From an uncultured Mordavella sp. (GTDB taxonomy: Bacteria > Bacillota > Clostridia > Lachnospirales > Lachnospiraceae): 39,110 nucleotides of DNA. Positions within the stretch are counted from its first letter, which is position 1, and each line of letters opens with the position of its first letter. The translations under genes and the position numbers were made by a program. Below, one piece after another: positions 16,258-25,079 of this stretch. The stretch covers positions 1 to 39,110 of the forward strand of contig CABPCP010000027.1 in the NCBI GenBank assembly GCA_902406105.1, in the 5' to 3' direction. The notes beneath the pieces were generated by a model, which worked only from the letters and a program-made list of their open reading frames with translations, ran no database searches and was not told where the DNA came from.

Positions 16258-16482
16258 AAAAAGCCTCCTCTTCAATTGTATCTTCATCAAAACTTGAAAT
16301 CTCCGGCCGAAAAGCCCTGAACCTTGGAGACTGTGCCGCTTTCTCTTGCGGCATACTGATCCGGACACTGAATTTCCTGAATTGGAGTGGTCCGGGATTT
16401 TGATGTGACAATATTGTAACACAAAAAAGACTAGAACCGCAACCCCTATATCACACTCGCAAAAGCTTCTATCAATAGTCAA

Positions 16483-16524
16483 AAAGGAATCGCCCGCCTC
16501 CTTCACAGAACCAGCGATTCCTTT
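16483..16524 (-). terminator. intrinsic terminator of the thiamine-precursor transport operon
   Basis: AAAGGAATCGC (16483-16493) pairs with GCGATTCCTTT (16514-16524). On the minus strand the stem is followed by TTTTTGAC. It lies 39 bp after the DUF169 gene. Confidence 0.8.
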
Positions 16525-16562
16525 ATATATTCAATATCTGCCCGCAGCAGGCAGGCCGCGTT

Positions 16563-17309
16563 CTAGTAATTCGGCTGTGTCGCCACAACTCCCTCTGTGA
16601 TCTGCTCAAACAGCTCAAACGGGATCCCCACGCCCATATCGTGCTCGCTCCACTTGCACAGCATACGGGTGCTTGGGCACAGTACGCTCACATTCAGCTC
16701 TCCTGTCAGATAAGGCGACACTGTCAATTCGGAACACATCCCCTGCATAGCTCCCATATCGATGGCCGGCTTCTTTCCAGTATTGTATTCATACCCCTGT
16801 ACAATACGCATGGACTGGTACGCATTGGTCATAACGATCACAACATCCGGCGTCTGTACGCACTGTTTCAGAGGAACTACCGCCACCCCGTAAGTAGATA
16901 CCTGCAGCCTATGCAGACTTTTGATCGATCTGCGCAGACGTCCTGCCGTTGCCACAGAAGAATACAGCTGATAAGAAAAATATTCCTGCCCGCTTTCGAT
17001 GCGTTCCGTACTGGGCTCCAAGGCCAAAGCAGTTGTCGCCCCATCGCACTTATGATGCTCTAATCTGCTCTTGATCGCCGTCTCCCGCATCGCCGCCTGT
17101 TTGACCATCACGCAATATGGCATTGCCGACTTTGTCTCCTCCACCGGATACTGGTCATAATCCTCTTTCGTGAACAGCAGGGTGATTCCCACCGGTTCCG
17201 CTTCCAGGCCCAATACCCCCTTCAATGTTTCAAGACTTTCCTCCACCCGCTCCTTTGGATAACGTTCATGGGGCAGCCCATATTCAATATTTTTATGTTT
17301 GTATGGCAT
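16563..17309 (-). CDS. DUF169 family protein
   Basis: The 248 residues match the DUF169 pattern as I know it. EAEPVGITLLF occurs near residues 35-45. Conserved cysteines follow in MPYCVMVKQA and HHKCDGATTALALEP, then GVAVVPLKQC...PDVVIVMTNAYQSMRIVQGYEY and a late GMCSELTVSPYLTG segment. No biochemical function is established for the family, though some copies lie near metal or cofactor genes. Here it is the last gene of the tenA/ECF operon, 73 bp after the EcfT gene with its own GGAGG, so a link to thiamine-precursor use is suggested by position only. Confidence 0.7.
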   Translation of the reverse strand: MPYKHKNIEYGLPHERYPKERVEESLETLKGVLGLEAEPVGITLLFTKEDYDQYPVEETKSAMPYCVMVKQAAMRETAIKSRLEHHKCDGATTALALEPSTERIESGQEYFSYQLYSSVATAGRLRRSIKSLHRLQVSTYGVAVVPLKQCVQTPDVVIVMTNAYQSMRIVQGYEYNTGKKPAIDMGAMQGMCSELTVSPYLTGELNVSVLCPSTRMLCKWSEHDMGVGIPFELFEQITEGVVATQPNY

Positions 17310-17381
17310 ACGCTTCCTCCTTTAAAATTACATTCATTTCCATCTCTTTGATCACATCCCGTCCCCCCGCCGGCTCTATGT

Positions 17382-18188
17382 CTACTGGATCGACGCGAAG
17401 CTGAACCGGAATAGATCATATCTCACCAGAACCGCCACAAGCACCCCATAGAGCAGAAGAGAAACAATCAGGAATCCCCAGTCCGCCCGGTCCGTTTTCA
17501 TAGTCCGGTAAAAGGTCCGTTTCCCTTCTCTGCCAAGCCCTCTGCTTTCCATTGCGCAGGCCACCCGCTCTCCTCGTCTGGCTGCCACGCAGAACAAAGG
17601 CAGCATCACTCTGAACGGCGAGGTAAACCTGGAAAATATCCCTTTATTCCAGGGAAGTCCGCGAATCTCCTGCGCCAAATGGATCGAGTCTACCTGAGAC
17701 TGCAGTTCCGGCAGAAAACGATAAGTTGCCATTGTAGCATATCCATGAACGATGGACAGCCGGCACTGGGTGATCAGGCTCAGCACCAGATCACTGGGCC
17801 TTGTAGTCAGCACAAATCCCATAGACATTGTCACCAAAGCCAGAATCCGGAATCCAAGAGAAAATCCATGGACCAGATCCCGCTGGGTCCACTGGAAGAT
17901 CCACAGCCGGAACACAATTCCCGGCTCTGCGTTCAATCCCCGCAGCGCAAGCATAGAAATCATAAATAAAAAGCTCACCACCAGGAACAGCAGAAGCCGG
18001 CGCAGAAGATTCTGGAAGGGAATCTTTCCGCCTGCCCACGTCCCAAGGAAAAAAATCACAAACGTCAGAAATGGCAGGACCGGGAAATACGAAAGACAGA
18101 CAATGATCGTTACCGCGACGATCAGAAGCAGTTTTATGATCGGATTTCTTCGGTGAAGAAAAGAATCTTTCTCTATGTACGCAAACAT
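17382..18188 (-). CDS. ECF transporter transmembrane T component (EcfT/YkoC-like)
   Basis: A 268-residue membrane protein with five or so hydrophobic segments. It has the EcfT cytoplasmic signature regions, seen here as AQEIRGLPWN and CAMESRGLG, the two Ala-Arg-Gly-type coupling motifs that contact the ATPases. It starts three bases after the ATPase gene ends. With the fused ATPase and YkoE-like S component it forms a complete dedicated ECF importer. Confidence 0.88.
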   Translation of the reverse strand: MFAYIEKDSFLHRRNPIIKLLLIVAVTIIVCLSYFPVLPFLTFVIFFLGTWAGGKIPFQNLLRRLLLFLVVSFLFMISMLALRGLNAEPGIVFRLWIFQWTQRDLVHGFSLGFRILALVTMSMGFVLTTRPSDLVLSLITQCRLSIVHGYATMATYRFLPELQSQVDSIHLAQEIRGLPWNKGIFSRFTSPFRVMLPLFCVAARRGERVACAMESRGLGREGKRTFYRTMKTDRADWGFLIVSLLLYGVLVAVLVRYDLFRFSFASIQ

Positions 18189-18191
18189 ACG

Positions 18192-19736
18192 CTACCTTCC
18201 CCCTTTCCGGTTTCTCTCGCCCGCTTCTCTCCAGGCAAAATATTCCTCTGTCGGCAAAGCTTTCTTCACGCTCCCCTCTTCCAGCTCCACCACACGGGTG
18301 GCGTACTGCCTTACCAGGGATAAGTCATGGGTGATCATAACGATGGTGATCCCTTCTTCCACCAGTTTCTCCATATCCTTCATCAATTCCTGCCGATTCT
18401 CAAAATCCTGCCCATAGGTAGGCTCATCCAAAAACAAGATCTTCTGATGGGTCAAAAGCATATCCGCCACACTGAGCCGCCGTTTCTGGCCCTGACTCAG
18501 CACAAAGGGGCTTTTATCTTTCTCTTGCGCAAGATGGAACTTCTCCAACATTTCCTGGACCCGCTTCTCTTTTTCCTCAGCGCTTATCCGCACTCTTTTC
18601 AAGCTGAACATCAATTCTTCATAAACTGTATTTTTAATAAACTGATTCTCTGGGTTCTGGAACACCAATCCGATCAGATGATACAACTCCTTCTTGCGGT
18701 AGCTCTCTACGGGCCTGCCAAACAGCCGGATCGTTCCGGCGTCCTGGGTATTGATCCGGAAGATCAGCCGCATAAGCGTCGTCTTCCCTACGCCATTCTC
18801 CCCAACGATCGCCAGAAATTCTTGCTTTCTCACAGACAGATTCAGACCTTTTATGATCTGTTTTCCATTTTCTTTGTCTTTCTTCCGTTTTCCGGGGATC
18901 GGATAAGCAAATTCCAAGCCTTCGATCCTCAGAACTTCTTCCTCAGAAGACAGATCCTTTCCCCGGCGCTTTATCTGTTCTTCTGCCTGGACACGCCAGC
19001 CCTGGCGGATCACCTCTTCCCTTGCGCCGCTGGCCGTTGGAGTTCCATTCCGATCCAGCGCCAGGACATAATCCACCTGGTCAATGATCTCCGCGATATT
19101 ATGTTCCACCAGCAGGATCGTAATTCCTTCTTCTCTGGACAGACGGAGGATCAGGTCAAAGATCTGCCGGCGGCTTTCCGGATCCAGATTGGCTGTCGGC
19201 TCGTCCAACAGCAGGATTTCCGGCTCTGTCACCAGCAGAGAAGCGATCGCGATCTTCTGCTTCTGGCCCCCTGACAGATTATTTAGATCCATCTTCTCAT
19301 ATCCTTCCATTCCCACGAAGGCAAGCGCTTTCTGAATCCTTTCCCCCATCACAGATGGATCAAACCCCAGATTTTCCATTCCAAACGCCAATTCCTCTTC
19401 TACGGTAAAAGTACAAAACTGGCTCTCTGGATTCTGCATGACAAATCCGATCCTGTCACACCGTTCTCTTGGAAGTACAGACGTAATATCTTCCTTTTCA
19501 AGGAACACCTTTCCCTCCAGCTTCCCTTCATACATATGGGGGATCAATCCATTCAGCAGATAAAGAATAGAGCTCTTCCCGCAGCCGCTCGGGCCGCTGA
19601 TCGCATGGATCTTGCCTTTATAAAAACAGCAAGAGAGATGCTTCCATACCGGAAGCGTCTCTCCTTCATAACAATATGTTACATCCCGCATTTCCAGGAT
19701 GACCGGTTCCTCTGACTTTTTTATGCCTTTACACAT
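18192..19736 (-). CDS. fused two-domain ECF transporter ATPase (YkoD-like)
   Basis: A 514-residue protein with two complete ABC ATPase domains. Domain 1 has Walker A SGPSGCGKSSILYLL, signature LSGGQKQKIAIASLL and Walker B ILLLDEPTANLDPES. Domain 2 has VGENGVGKTTLMRLI, LSQGQKRRLSVADML and ILFLDEPTYGQDF. In other ECF systems these are two proteins; the fused form is typical of YkoEDC thiamine-precursor importers. Its ATG at 19736 overlaps the last 16 bases of the S-component gene and is preceded by AAAGGAT. Confidence 0.9.
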   Translation of the reverse strand: MCKGIKKSEEPVILEMRDVTYCYEGETLPVWKHLSCCFYKGKIHAISGPSGCGKSSILYLLNGLIPHMYEGKLEGKVFLEKEDITSVLPRERCDRIGFVMQNPESQFCTFTVEEELAFGMENLGFDPSVMGERIQKALAFVGMEGYEKMDLNNLSGGQKQKIAIASLLVTEPEILLLDEPTANLDPESRRQIFDLILRLSREEGITILLVEHNIAEIIDQVDYVLALDRNGTPTASGAREEVIRQGWRVQAEEQIKRRGKDLSSEEEVLRIEGLEFAYPIPGKRKKDKENGKQIIKGLNLSVRKQEFLAIVGENGVGKTTLMRLIFRINTQDAGTIRLFGRPVESYRKKELYHLIGLVFQNPENQFIKNTVYEELMFSLKRVRISAEEKEKRVQEMLEKFHLAQEKDKSPFVLSQGQKRRLSVADMLLTHQKILFLDEPTYGQDFENRQELMKDMEKLVEEGITIVMITHDLSLVRQYATRVVELEEGSVKKALPTEEYFAWREAGERNRKGGR

Positions 19737-20284
19737 TTGAATCCTTTCAGCACTCCGGTTTTTGCCAGAGCTGCGGTAATAACCTTGACAAGAATGATGC
19801 TGATCACGATAGCGCTAAAGAAACGGACGATTATCACGCCAGCCGCTACTGCTCCTCCATAGCTCCAGGGAGTTCCCCAGAAGAATCCATCTCTGCACAG
19901 CACAAAGATCGGTCCCAGGATTCCTGACAGCAGCAGGTTCTTCATGCTTCCCTGATATTTGTCTACAACCCCGTATCCAATCTCAACAGCAAGTCCTTCC
20001 AGGAACCCTGCCAGCACAAGCTGCAGACCATAAGGGCTTCCCAAAAGCAGGTTCACTCCCGCGGTCACCAGCGCGCCAAAGATGGCGAATCCCGGCTTGC
20101 GCACCAGATACATCGGCATCATCGCCGACAGCATATAGATTCCAAAAGTCAGTTCCATAAATACAGTACCCAGCACTGCTGACAACGGCATATATGCCCA
20201 ATCCAGCAATGTGTAGATTACTCCGATCACCGCAGCAACCATTGCCACTACTACAACTTCTTTTGTTGTGAATTTTTTCTCCAT
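19721..20284 (-). CDS. ECF transporter substrate-binding S component, YkoE family
   Basis: The 187-residue protein has about six hydrophobic segments and the YkoE-like start FTTKEVVVVAMVAAVIGVIY, then LSAVLGTVFMELTFGIYML and LLGSPYGLQLVLAGFLEGLA. YkoE S components recognise hydroxymethylpyrimidine or thiamine. The operon partner tenA supports pyrimidine salvage. GGAGAGAG stands just upstream of ATG 20284. The 139 bp between it and tenA contain no riboswitch I can see. Confidence 0.82.
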   Translation of the reverse strand: MEKKFTTKEVVVVAMVAAVIGVIYTLLDWAYMPLSAVLGTVFMELTFGIYMLSAMMPMYLVRKPGFAIFGALVTAGVNLLLGSPYGLQLVLAGFLEGLAVEIGYGVVDKYQGSMKNLLLSGILGPIFVLCRDGFFWGTPWSYGGAVAAGVIIVRFFSAIVISIILVKVITAALAKTGVLKGFKCVKA

Positions 20285-20423
20285 GTTCTCTCTCCTTTTT
20301 CCTTTGCGGCGGCCGCTAATGCCGCTTTTCGCTTGAGGTTTTCAAAAACAGAGTCATTATACCATGGAGATCTTTAACTATTCCAATCGATTATTCAAAT
20401 AAATCTTTATTTATAGATTGTAT

Positions 20424-21113
20424 CTATATGCTTTCCGGCTGCAGACGGTAATCCATATCGCCCTTTGTCCAGGCCATATCCCAGAATTGATACTCGTATT
20501 TGCTGCAGTTGATCAGGATATGCTCCAGATTCTGGATCTGCTCTTCCGTATATCCTTCCGTCAGACGATCCAGAAGGTCGATCACCGTCTGGTTTCCTCC
20601 CCGGAACGCATCGCTGACATAAGTGCTGGCCCACCTTCCATAGAACGGCTGCTCCATAGCCCCTGGTACCGTCTCAAGATAATCGCCGATCAGTTTGTAG
20701 CTCCAGAAACAAGCCAAGACTGCCGTAGTCAATTCCGCAAGTCCTTCTTTCATCGCTACCGCGATCATATAATTCGTATAAGAATCATTGTTCAGGCACA
20801 TAGGAGTCTGCTCGATCACCTCCTGGGTGATTCCGAGCTCCTTCAAATAAAACTGATGTACCGCATTTTCTGTATTCAAAGTGTCCGCGATAAAGGCGCT
20901 GAATAAGCGCATATCTTTTTCGTCCCTGGATTTTACAACTCCGAGGGCAAATACTTTCGCGTACTCCATCAAATACTTATGATCCTGGATCATATAGAAC
21001 TGAAACTTGTCTTTCTCTAATGTCCCGTCTGCCATTCCCTGGATAAAAGGATGGGTAAAATAGCTTTCCCAAATGGGGAGCGCTTTCTCATACAAACGCT
21101 GTGATACTTTCAT
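20424..21113 (-). CDS. tenA: TenA-family thiaminase II/aminopyrimidine aminohydrolase
   Basis: The 229-residue all-helical enzyme shows the TenA features. These include PFIQGMADGTLEKDKFQFYM, the tyrosine-rich helix DHKYLMEYAKVFALG, the catalytic cysteine in AVLACFWSYKLIGD and the late acidic residue in YEYQFWDMAW. It hydrolyses damaged thiamine or aminomethyl-pyrimidine to recover hydroxymethylpyrimidine. It is the first gene of the operon that also encodes the ECF importer, matching the known salvage partnership. ATG 21113 follows GGGAGGAAAAG. No TPP riboswitch is evident in the 78 bp upstream, so control is unclear. Confidence 0.9.
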   Translation of the reverse strand: MKVSQRLYEKALPIWESYFTHPFIQGMADGTLEKDKFQFYMIQDHKYLMEYAKVFALGVVKSRDEKDMRLFSAFIADTLNTENAVHQFYLKELGITQEVIEQTPMCLNNDSYTNYMIAVAMKEGLAELTTAVLACFWSYKLIGDYLETVPGAMEQPFYGRWASTYVSDAFRGGNQTVIDLLDRLTEGYTEEQIQNLEHILINCSKYEYQFWDMAWTKGDMDYRLQPESI

Positions 21114-21191
21114 GCTCTTTTCCTCCCGATAGATTTTTCATATATAATATCATACTCTTGCCTTTCCCGCACTTCCAAAAAGCCAAAATAA

Positions 21192-21713
21192 TCAGGCCAT
21201 AAAAGCCCCGTCCTCTTTCCAGTTTCCCTCTCCATCCTTATATAGGATCCTTTGGTTCCCACTGCCCCGGAATTTTAAGGTCACATCCTTCTTGGCTTCT
21301 ACAAACTCTCCGTCCACCAGCCGGTCAATATAGGAAAGCATTTCTTCCGTCACATCCGTATGCGCCTTTCCGCCGGGGATCAGATCTACATCACAGGTAT
21401 AGCCGGTATAGCACCAGATATCTTTCCGCGGATATGTCTCCCTGACCCTGCGCAGAAGATGTACCAATTCTTTCTGGTTCTCCGGCTCGAAAGGTTCTCC
21501 TCCCAGCAGTGTAAACCCCTGGATATAAGAAGGAGACAAAAGCGTTATGATCTCCTCTTCCGTCTCCTTGGTATACGGCTGTCCATAAGAGAAATCCCAG
21601 GTCTCCGCGTTAAAACAGCCTTTACAGTGATGGCGGCAGCCCGAAACGAACAGGCTCACCCGCACGCCCGGACCATCCGCGATATCATATGGTTTTATAT
21701 TTCCGTAATACAT
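21192..21713 (-). CDS. nrdG: anaerobic ribonucleotide reductase activating enzyme (radical SAM)
   Basis: The 173-residue protein has the radical SAM cluster motif CRHHCKGCFN near residue 30 and LLGGEPFEPENQ. It generates the glycyl radical on NrdD with S-adenosylmethionine and a [4Fe-4S] cluster. It starts 10 bp after the nrdD stop, in the usual nrdDG order. Confidence 0.93.
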   Translation of the reverse strand: MYYGNIKPYDIADGPGVRVSLFVSGCRHHCKGCFNAETWDFSYGQPYTKETEEEIITLLSPSYIQGFTLLGGEPFEPENQKELVHLLRRVRETYPRKDIWCYTGYTCDVDLIPGGKAHTDVTEEMLSYIDRLVDGEFVEAKKDVTLKFRGSGNQRILYKDGEGNWKEDGAFMA

Positions 21714-21723
21714 TCCCTGTCTC

Positions 21724-23913
21724 CTACAAATGCAGTACCCGGTCTTTGATCTCCTGGGTACGTCCCTGATTCCAGAACTGTGTCCCGATATAACCGCAGG
21801 TCCGGCGGGCTACAAACATTTTATCCTGATCCTGGTTCCCGCAGTTTGGGCACTCCCAGATCAGCTTGCCGGACTCATCTTCTTTGATCTGGATCTCTCC
21901 ATCATAGCCGCAGCACTCACAGTAATCACTCTTGGTATTCAGTTCCGCGTACATAATGTTATCATAGATAAACTGCATCACCGACAGCACCGCGGGGATG
22001 TTATCCTGCATATTCGGAACCTCCACATAACTGATAGCGCCGCCTGGAGACAATCTCTGGAAATCCGACTCGAATTTCAGCTTGTGGAACGCATCGATTT
22101 CTTCCGATACGTGCACATGATAACTGTTGGTAATATAATTCTTATCCGTCACACCCTCAATGATCCCAAATCGTTTCTGCAGACACTTGGCAAATTTATA
22201 AGTAGTGGATTCCATAGGCGTTCCATAGACAGAATAACTGATGTGCTCCGCCTCTTTCCACTCGGTACACTTGTCGTTAAGTCTCTGCATAACTTTCATA
22301 GCAAATGGCTGCGCTTCCGGGTCTGTGTGGGTCTTCCCCAGCATCCGCACGCACATTTCATACAGTCCCGCATACCCCAGGGATATGGTGGAGTATCCAT
22401 TATAAAGAAGCCTGTCGATCTTCTCTCCCTTCTTCAAACGGGCAAGCGCTCCATACTGCCACAGGATCGGCGCCACATCAGAAACGGTTCCAAGAAGACG
22501 CTCATGCCGGCAGCGCAGCGCCCGGTGGCAAAGTTCCAGCCGCTCATCTAAGATCTCCCAAAACCGGTCCATATCTCCTTCAGAAGAGCAGGCGACATCT
22601 ACCAGATTGATGGTCACTACTCCCTGGTTGAATCTGCCGTAGAATTTATGGCTGCCGTCCGCGTTTCTCTGAGAATCCTCTACCGTCAGGAAAGAACGGC
22701 ATCCCATACACGGATATACTTCGCCCTGCTTCAATTCCTTCATGATCTTAGCGGAAATGTAATCCGGCACCATCCGCTTGGCGGTACATTTTGCGGCCAG
22801 TTCCGTCAGATACCAGTATTTGGAATCCGCCGTCACATTATCTTCATCCAGCACGTAGATCAATTTCGGAAAGGCCGGTGTGATCCACACGCCCTTTTCA
22901 TTCTTCACTCCCTGCATCCGCTGGATCAGCACTTCCTCAATGATCATGGCCAGATCATCCCGGATCCTGCCATCCTCTACCTCGTCCAGGTACATGAATA
23001 CCGTTACGAACGGCGCTTGTCCGTTACAGGTCATCAGGGTGATCAGCTGATACTGGATCGTCTGGATCCCGCTCTTTACTTCATCTTTCAAGCGGCGTTC
23101 CGTTACCGCGTCAATAATCCTTTCATCCAGGCTTTCGCCGCATTCCTGTCTCTCCGCGATCACATTTTTACGGATCTTCTGCCGGCTGATATCCACAAAC
23201 GGCGCCAGATGCGCCAGTGTAAAGGATTGTCCGCCATACTGGTTGCTGGCCACCTGCGCTACGATCTGAGTGGTCACATTACACGCGGTAAAGAAGCTGT
23301 GCGGTTTTTCAATCAGCGTTTCACTGATGACCGTTCCGTTCTGCAGCATATCTTCCAGATTGATGAGATCACAATTATGCTCTCTCTGGGCAAAATAGTC
23401 AGAATCATGAAAATGGATGATTCCTTCTTCGTGAGCCTGCACGATCTCTTCCGGCAGGAGCACTCTTTTTGTCAGGTCCTTGCTCACCTCACCGGCCATA
23501 TAATCTCTCTGGGTAGAATTAATGACCGGGTTCTTATTGGAATTCTCCTGGTTCACCTCTTCATTGATATTGTCCAGAAGAGAGAGTATCCCGTTATCCG
23601 TTGTATTTGATTTCCTTTTCAGTTCTCTTTTATAACGGTAACGGACATACTTTTGGGCCACCTCGTAACCGCGCATCTCCATGATCCCGGTTTCCACCAT
23701 ATCCTGAATATCTTCCACGTTCACCGCGTGAGTAAAATCTTTTACCTTCCCGGCTATGTTATCTGCGATCGCTATGATCTGGTATTCATTCATCTGATGG
23801 ATCTTATCCACCTCATTGTTCGCGGCCTTGATCGCGTTGATAATCTTCTCCAAATGAAAGTCTACTTCTTCTCCATTGCGCTTGATTACCTTAGTTTTTA
23901 CTTGAATGTCCAT
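21724..23913 (-). CDS. nrdD: anaerobic ribonucleoside-triphosphate reductase (class III)
   Basis: The 729-residue enzyme has an N-terminal ATP-cone (VIKRNGEEVDFHLEKIINAI). The glycyl-radical core includes MTCNGQAPFVTVFMYLDEV, and the C-terminal zinc site comes from CECCGYDGE and CPNCGNQD. The glycyl-radical loop is RRTCGYIGTQFWNQGR. It reduces ribonucleoside triphosphates to deoxynucleotides without oxygen, using formate. It forms an operon with nrdG. A NrdR-type box about 50-65 bp upstream suggests repression by NrdR. Confidence 0.95.
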   Translation of the reverse strand: MDIQVKTKVIKRNGEEVDFHLEKIINAIKAANNEVDKIHQMNEYQIIAIADNIAGKVKDFTHAVNVEDIQDMVETGIMEMRGYEVAQKYVRYRYKRELKRKSNTTDNGILSLLDNINEEVNQENSNKNPVINSTQRDYMAGEVSKDLTKRVLLPEEIVQAHEEGIIHFHDSDYFAQREHNCDLINLEDMLQNGTVISETLIEKPHSFFTACNVTTQIVAQVASNQYGGQSFTLAHLAPFVDISRQKIRKNVIAERQECGESLDERIIDAVTERRLKDEVKSGIQTIQYQLITLMTCNGQAPFVTVFMYLDEVEDGRIRDDLAMIIEEVLIQRMQGVKNEKGVWITPAFPKLIYVLDEDNVTADSKYWYLTELAAKCTAKRMVPDYISAKIMKELKQGEVYPCMGCRSFLTVEDSQRNADGSHKFYGRFNQGVVTINLVDVACSSEGDMDRFWEILDERLELCHRALRCRHERLLGTVSDVAPILWQYGALARLKKGEKIDRLLYNGYSTISLGYAGLYEMCVRMLGKTHTDPEAQPFAMKVMQRLNDKCTEWKEAEHISYSVYGTPMESTTYKFAKCLQKRFGIIEGVTDKNYITNSYHVHVSEEIDAFHKLKFESDFQRLSPGGAISYVEVPNMQDNIPAVLSVMQFIYDNIMYAELNTKSDYCECCGYDGEIQIKEDESGKLIWECPNCGNQDQDKMFVARRTCGYIGTQFWNQGRTQEIKDRVLHL

Positions 23914-23964
23914 TCTTACTCCCTTCTATTTTATACCAAATATTGATATTTCTTACATTCTTTT

Positions 23965-23978
23965 ACTATATTTAGTGT
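23965..23978. promoter_or_regulatory. NrdR-box-like site upstream of nrdD
   Basis: ACTATATTTAGTGT resembles the NrdR consensus acaCWATATWTWGtgt. A weaker second copy lies at about 23983-23997, roughly two helical turns away, as is usual for NrdR pairs. Confidence 0.55.
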
Positions 23979-24039
23979 CTTGTACTATCATACACTACTT
24001 GTTCCGAAAAGGGAAGAGGCAAATCCGTAATTTTTCAAT

Positions 24040-24079
24040 CGGGGCCGGGGGATTTTTAAAAATCCCCCGGCCCCGATCG
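24040..24079. repeat. perfect 40-bp G+C-rich palindrome, copy 1
   Basis: ATCGGGGCCGGGGGATTTT (24040-24058) and its exact reverse complement (24061-24079) meet at TA. It sits between divergent nrdD and the aldolase promoter, where neither gene needs a terminator. A close copy is at 29528-29559. It may be a repeated palindromic unit or a terminator left behind by a lost gene. Confidence 0.9.
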
Positions 24080-24149
24080 TTTTTCCGGCATTTCGCTTAC
24101 ATCTCCCAATATTCTTCTTATTTTTTTGTCTATTTTCCCTTTTTATATG

Positions 24150-24178
24150 TTGACATTTGTAATACTTATATGTAAAAT
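24150..24178 (+). promoter_or_regulatory. strong sigma-70-type promoter of the aldolase operon
   Basis: TTGACA at 24150-24155 and TAAAAT at 24173-24178 are separated by exactly 17 bp. The -35 box overlaps the operator-like element ACATTTGTAA (24153-24162). Confidence 0.8.
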
Positions 24179-24226
24179 GTAACTCAAACATAAGTTACAA
24201 AAGATTTATTACTGTTACATTTGTAA
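24153..24226. promoter_or_regulatory. operator-like repeats ACATTTGTAA around the aldolase promoter
   Basis: ACATTTGTAA occurs at 24153-24162 (over the -35 box) and 24217-24226 (downstream of the transcription start). The inverted piece GTTACAAA lies between them at 24194-24201. The same ten bases recur before the aldehyde dehydrogenase gene at 32658. The SorC-type regulator encoded 2 kb downstream is the likely binder. Confidence 0.6.
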
Positions 24227-24255
24227 TAATCATGAGAGTAAAAAGGAGGAACATT

Positions 24256-25059
24256 ATGAACACAACAGCAAGAATGAACCATATCTTTCAGCCGGATGGC
24301 AAAACCTTTATCCTGGCTATGGACCACGCGGCGAACTTCAACACTCTGCCGGCTCTGCAGAATCCTAAGAAGCTGGTCCGTGAGATCGCTTCTGCCGGCG
24401 CAGATGCGTTCCTTAGCACCGTAGGTATGGCAGAACACTTGACCGATTCTTTCCTCGGAAAAGGAATCATCGTAAGGACAGACGGCGGTGTATCCTTCCT
24501 GGGAGACCGCAGCAAAGCCATGAAAATTACTGTTACCGCTGAGGATCTGGCAAGAATGGGCGCTGACTCTGTCATCACCATGAGCTTTCCAGGCTCCAAA
24601 TTCGAGAACGAATACTTAAGCAACCTGACCAAATTATGTATGGACTGTCATAAATGGGGTATCCCGGTACTGGCAGAGGCTCTTCCAAGAGGATTCGAGC
24701 CGGCGGAAGATTCCAGAACACCGGAGAATCTTACATTTGCCTGCCGTCAGAGCGTTGAGCTTGGCGCGGATTATGTAAAGACCAACTACACCGGAGACCA
24801 GGAATCCTTCAAAAACCTGGTAGAAGCGACTTACAAACCAGTTGTGATCCTTGGCGGAGCTAAGAAGGTTCCGGTAGAACAGCTTCTTCAGGAAATCAAA
24901 GACGCAATGGAAGTAGGCGGCGCTGGTGTGGCAATGGGAAGAAATATCTGGGGACATGAGAATCCGGTTGGATACACCGCGGCCATCGCGAAACTGATCC
25001 ACGAAGACTGCAGCGTAGAAGCCGCCATGAAAGAAATGAATAAAACATTTGCTGTATAA
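24256..25059 (+). CDS. class I (DhnA/LsrF-type) aldolase
   Basis: The 267-residue TIM barrel matches the DhnA-type class I aldolase family. It has FILAMDHAANFNTLPALQNP, an N-terminal aspartate loop, and GADAFLSTVGMAEHL. The likely Schiff-base lysine is in ADYVKTNYTGD, and the phosphate-binding end includes VVILGGAKK and GGAGVAMGRNIWG. Relatives cleave fructose bisphosphate, phosphorylated autoinducer-2 or related ketose phosphates. ATG 24256 is chosen because AAGGAGGA precedes it; an in-frame ATG at 24232 lacks a ribosome site. It opens the operon with the zinc dehydrogenase gene 20 bp downstream. The phosphate-binding loop suggests a phosphorylated substrate, yet no kinase for a sugar is encoded nearby. 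Confidence 0.85.
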   Translation: MNTTARMNHIFQPDGKTFILAMDHAANFNTLPALQNPKKLVREIASAGADAFLSTVGMAEHLTDSFLGKGIIVRTDGGVSFLGDRSKAMKITVTAEDLARMGADSVITMSFPGSKFENEYLSNLTKLCMDCHKWGIPVLAEALPRGFEPAEDSRTPENLTFACRQSVELGADYVKTNYTGDQESFKNLVEATYKPVVILGGAKKVPVEQLLQEIKDAMEVGGAGVAMGRNIWGHENPVGYTAAIAKLIHEDCSVEAAMKEMNKTFAV

Positions 25060-25079
25060 CGAATCAGGAGGGAATAGAC

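Noticed and set aside
20285..20423. Riboswitch between tenA and the S-component gene
   Set aside because: No TPP-type core (CTGAGA, ACCTGA) is visible; only a short G+C-rich hairpin is present.
22648..23610. 320-codon plus-strand frame opposite nrdD
   Set aside because: It is antisense to a clearly conserved gene, with no motifs or ribosome site.
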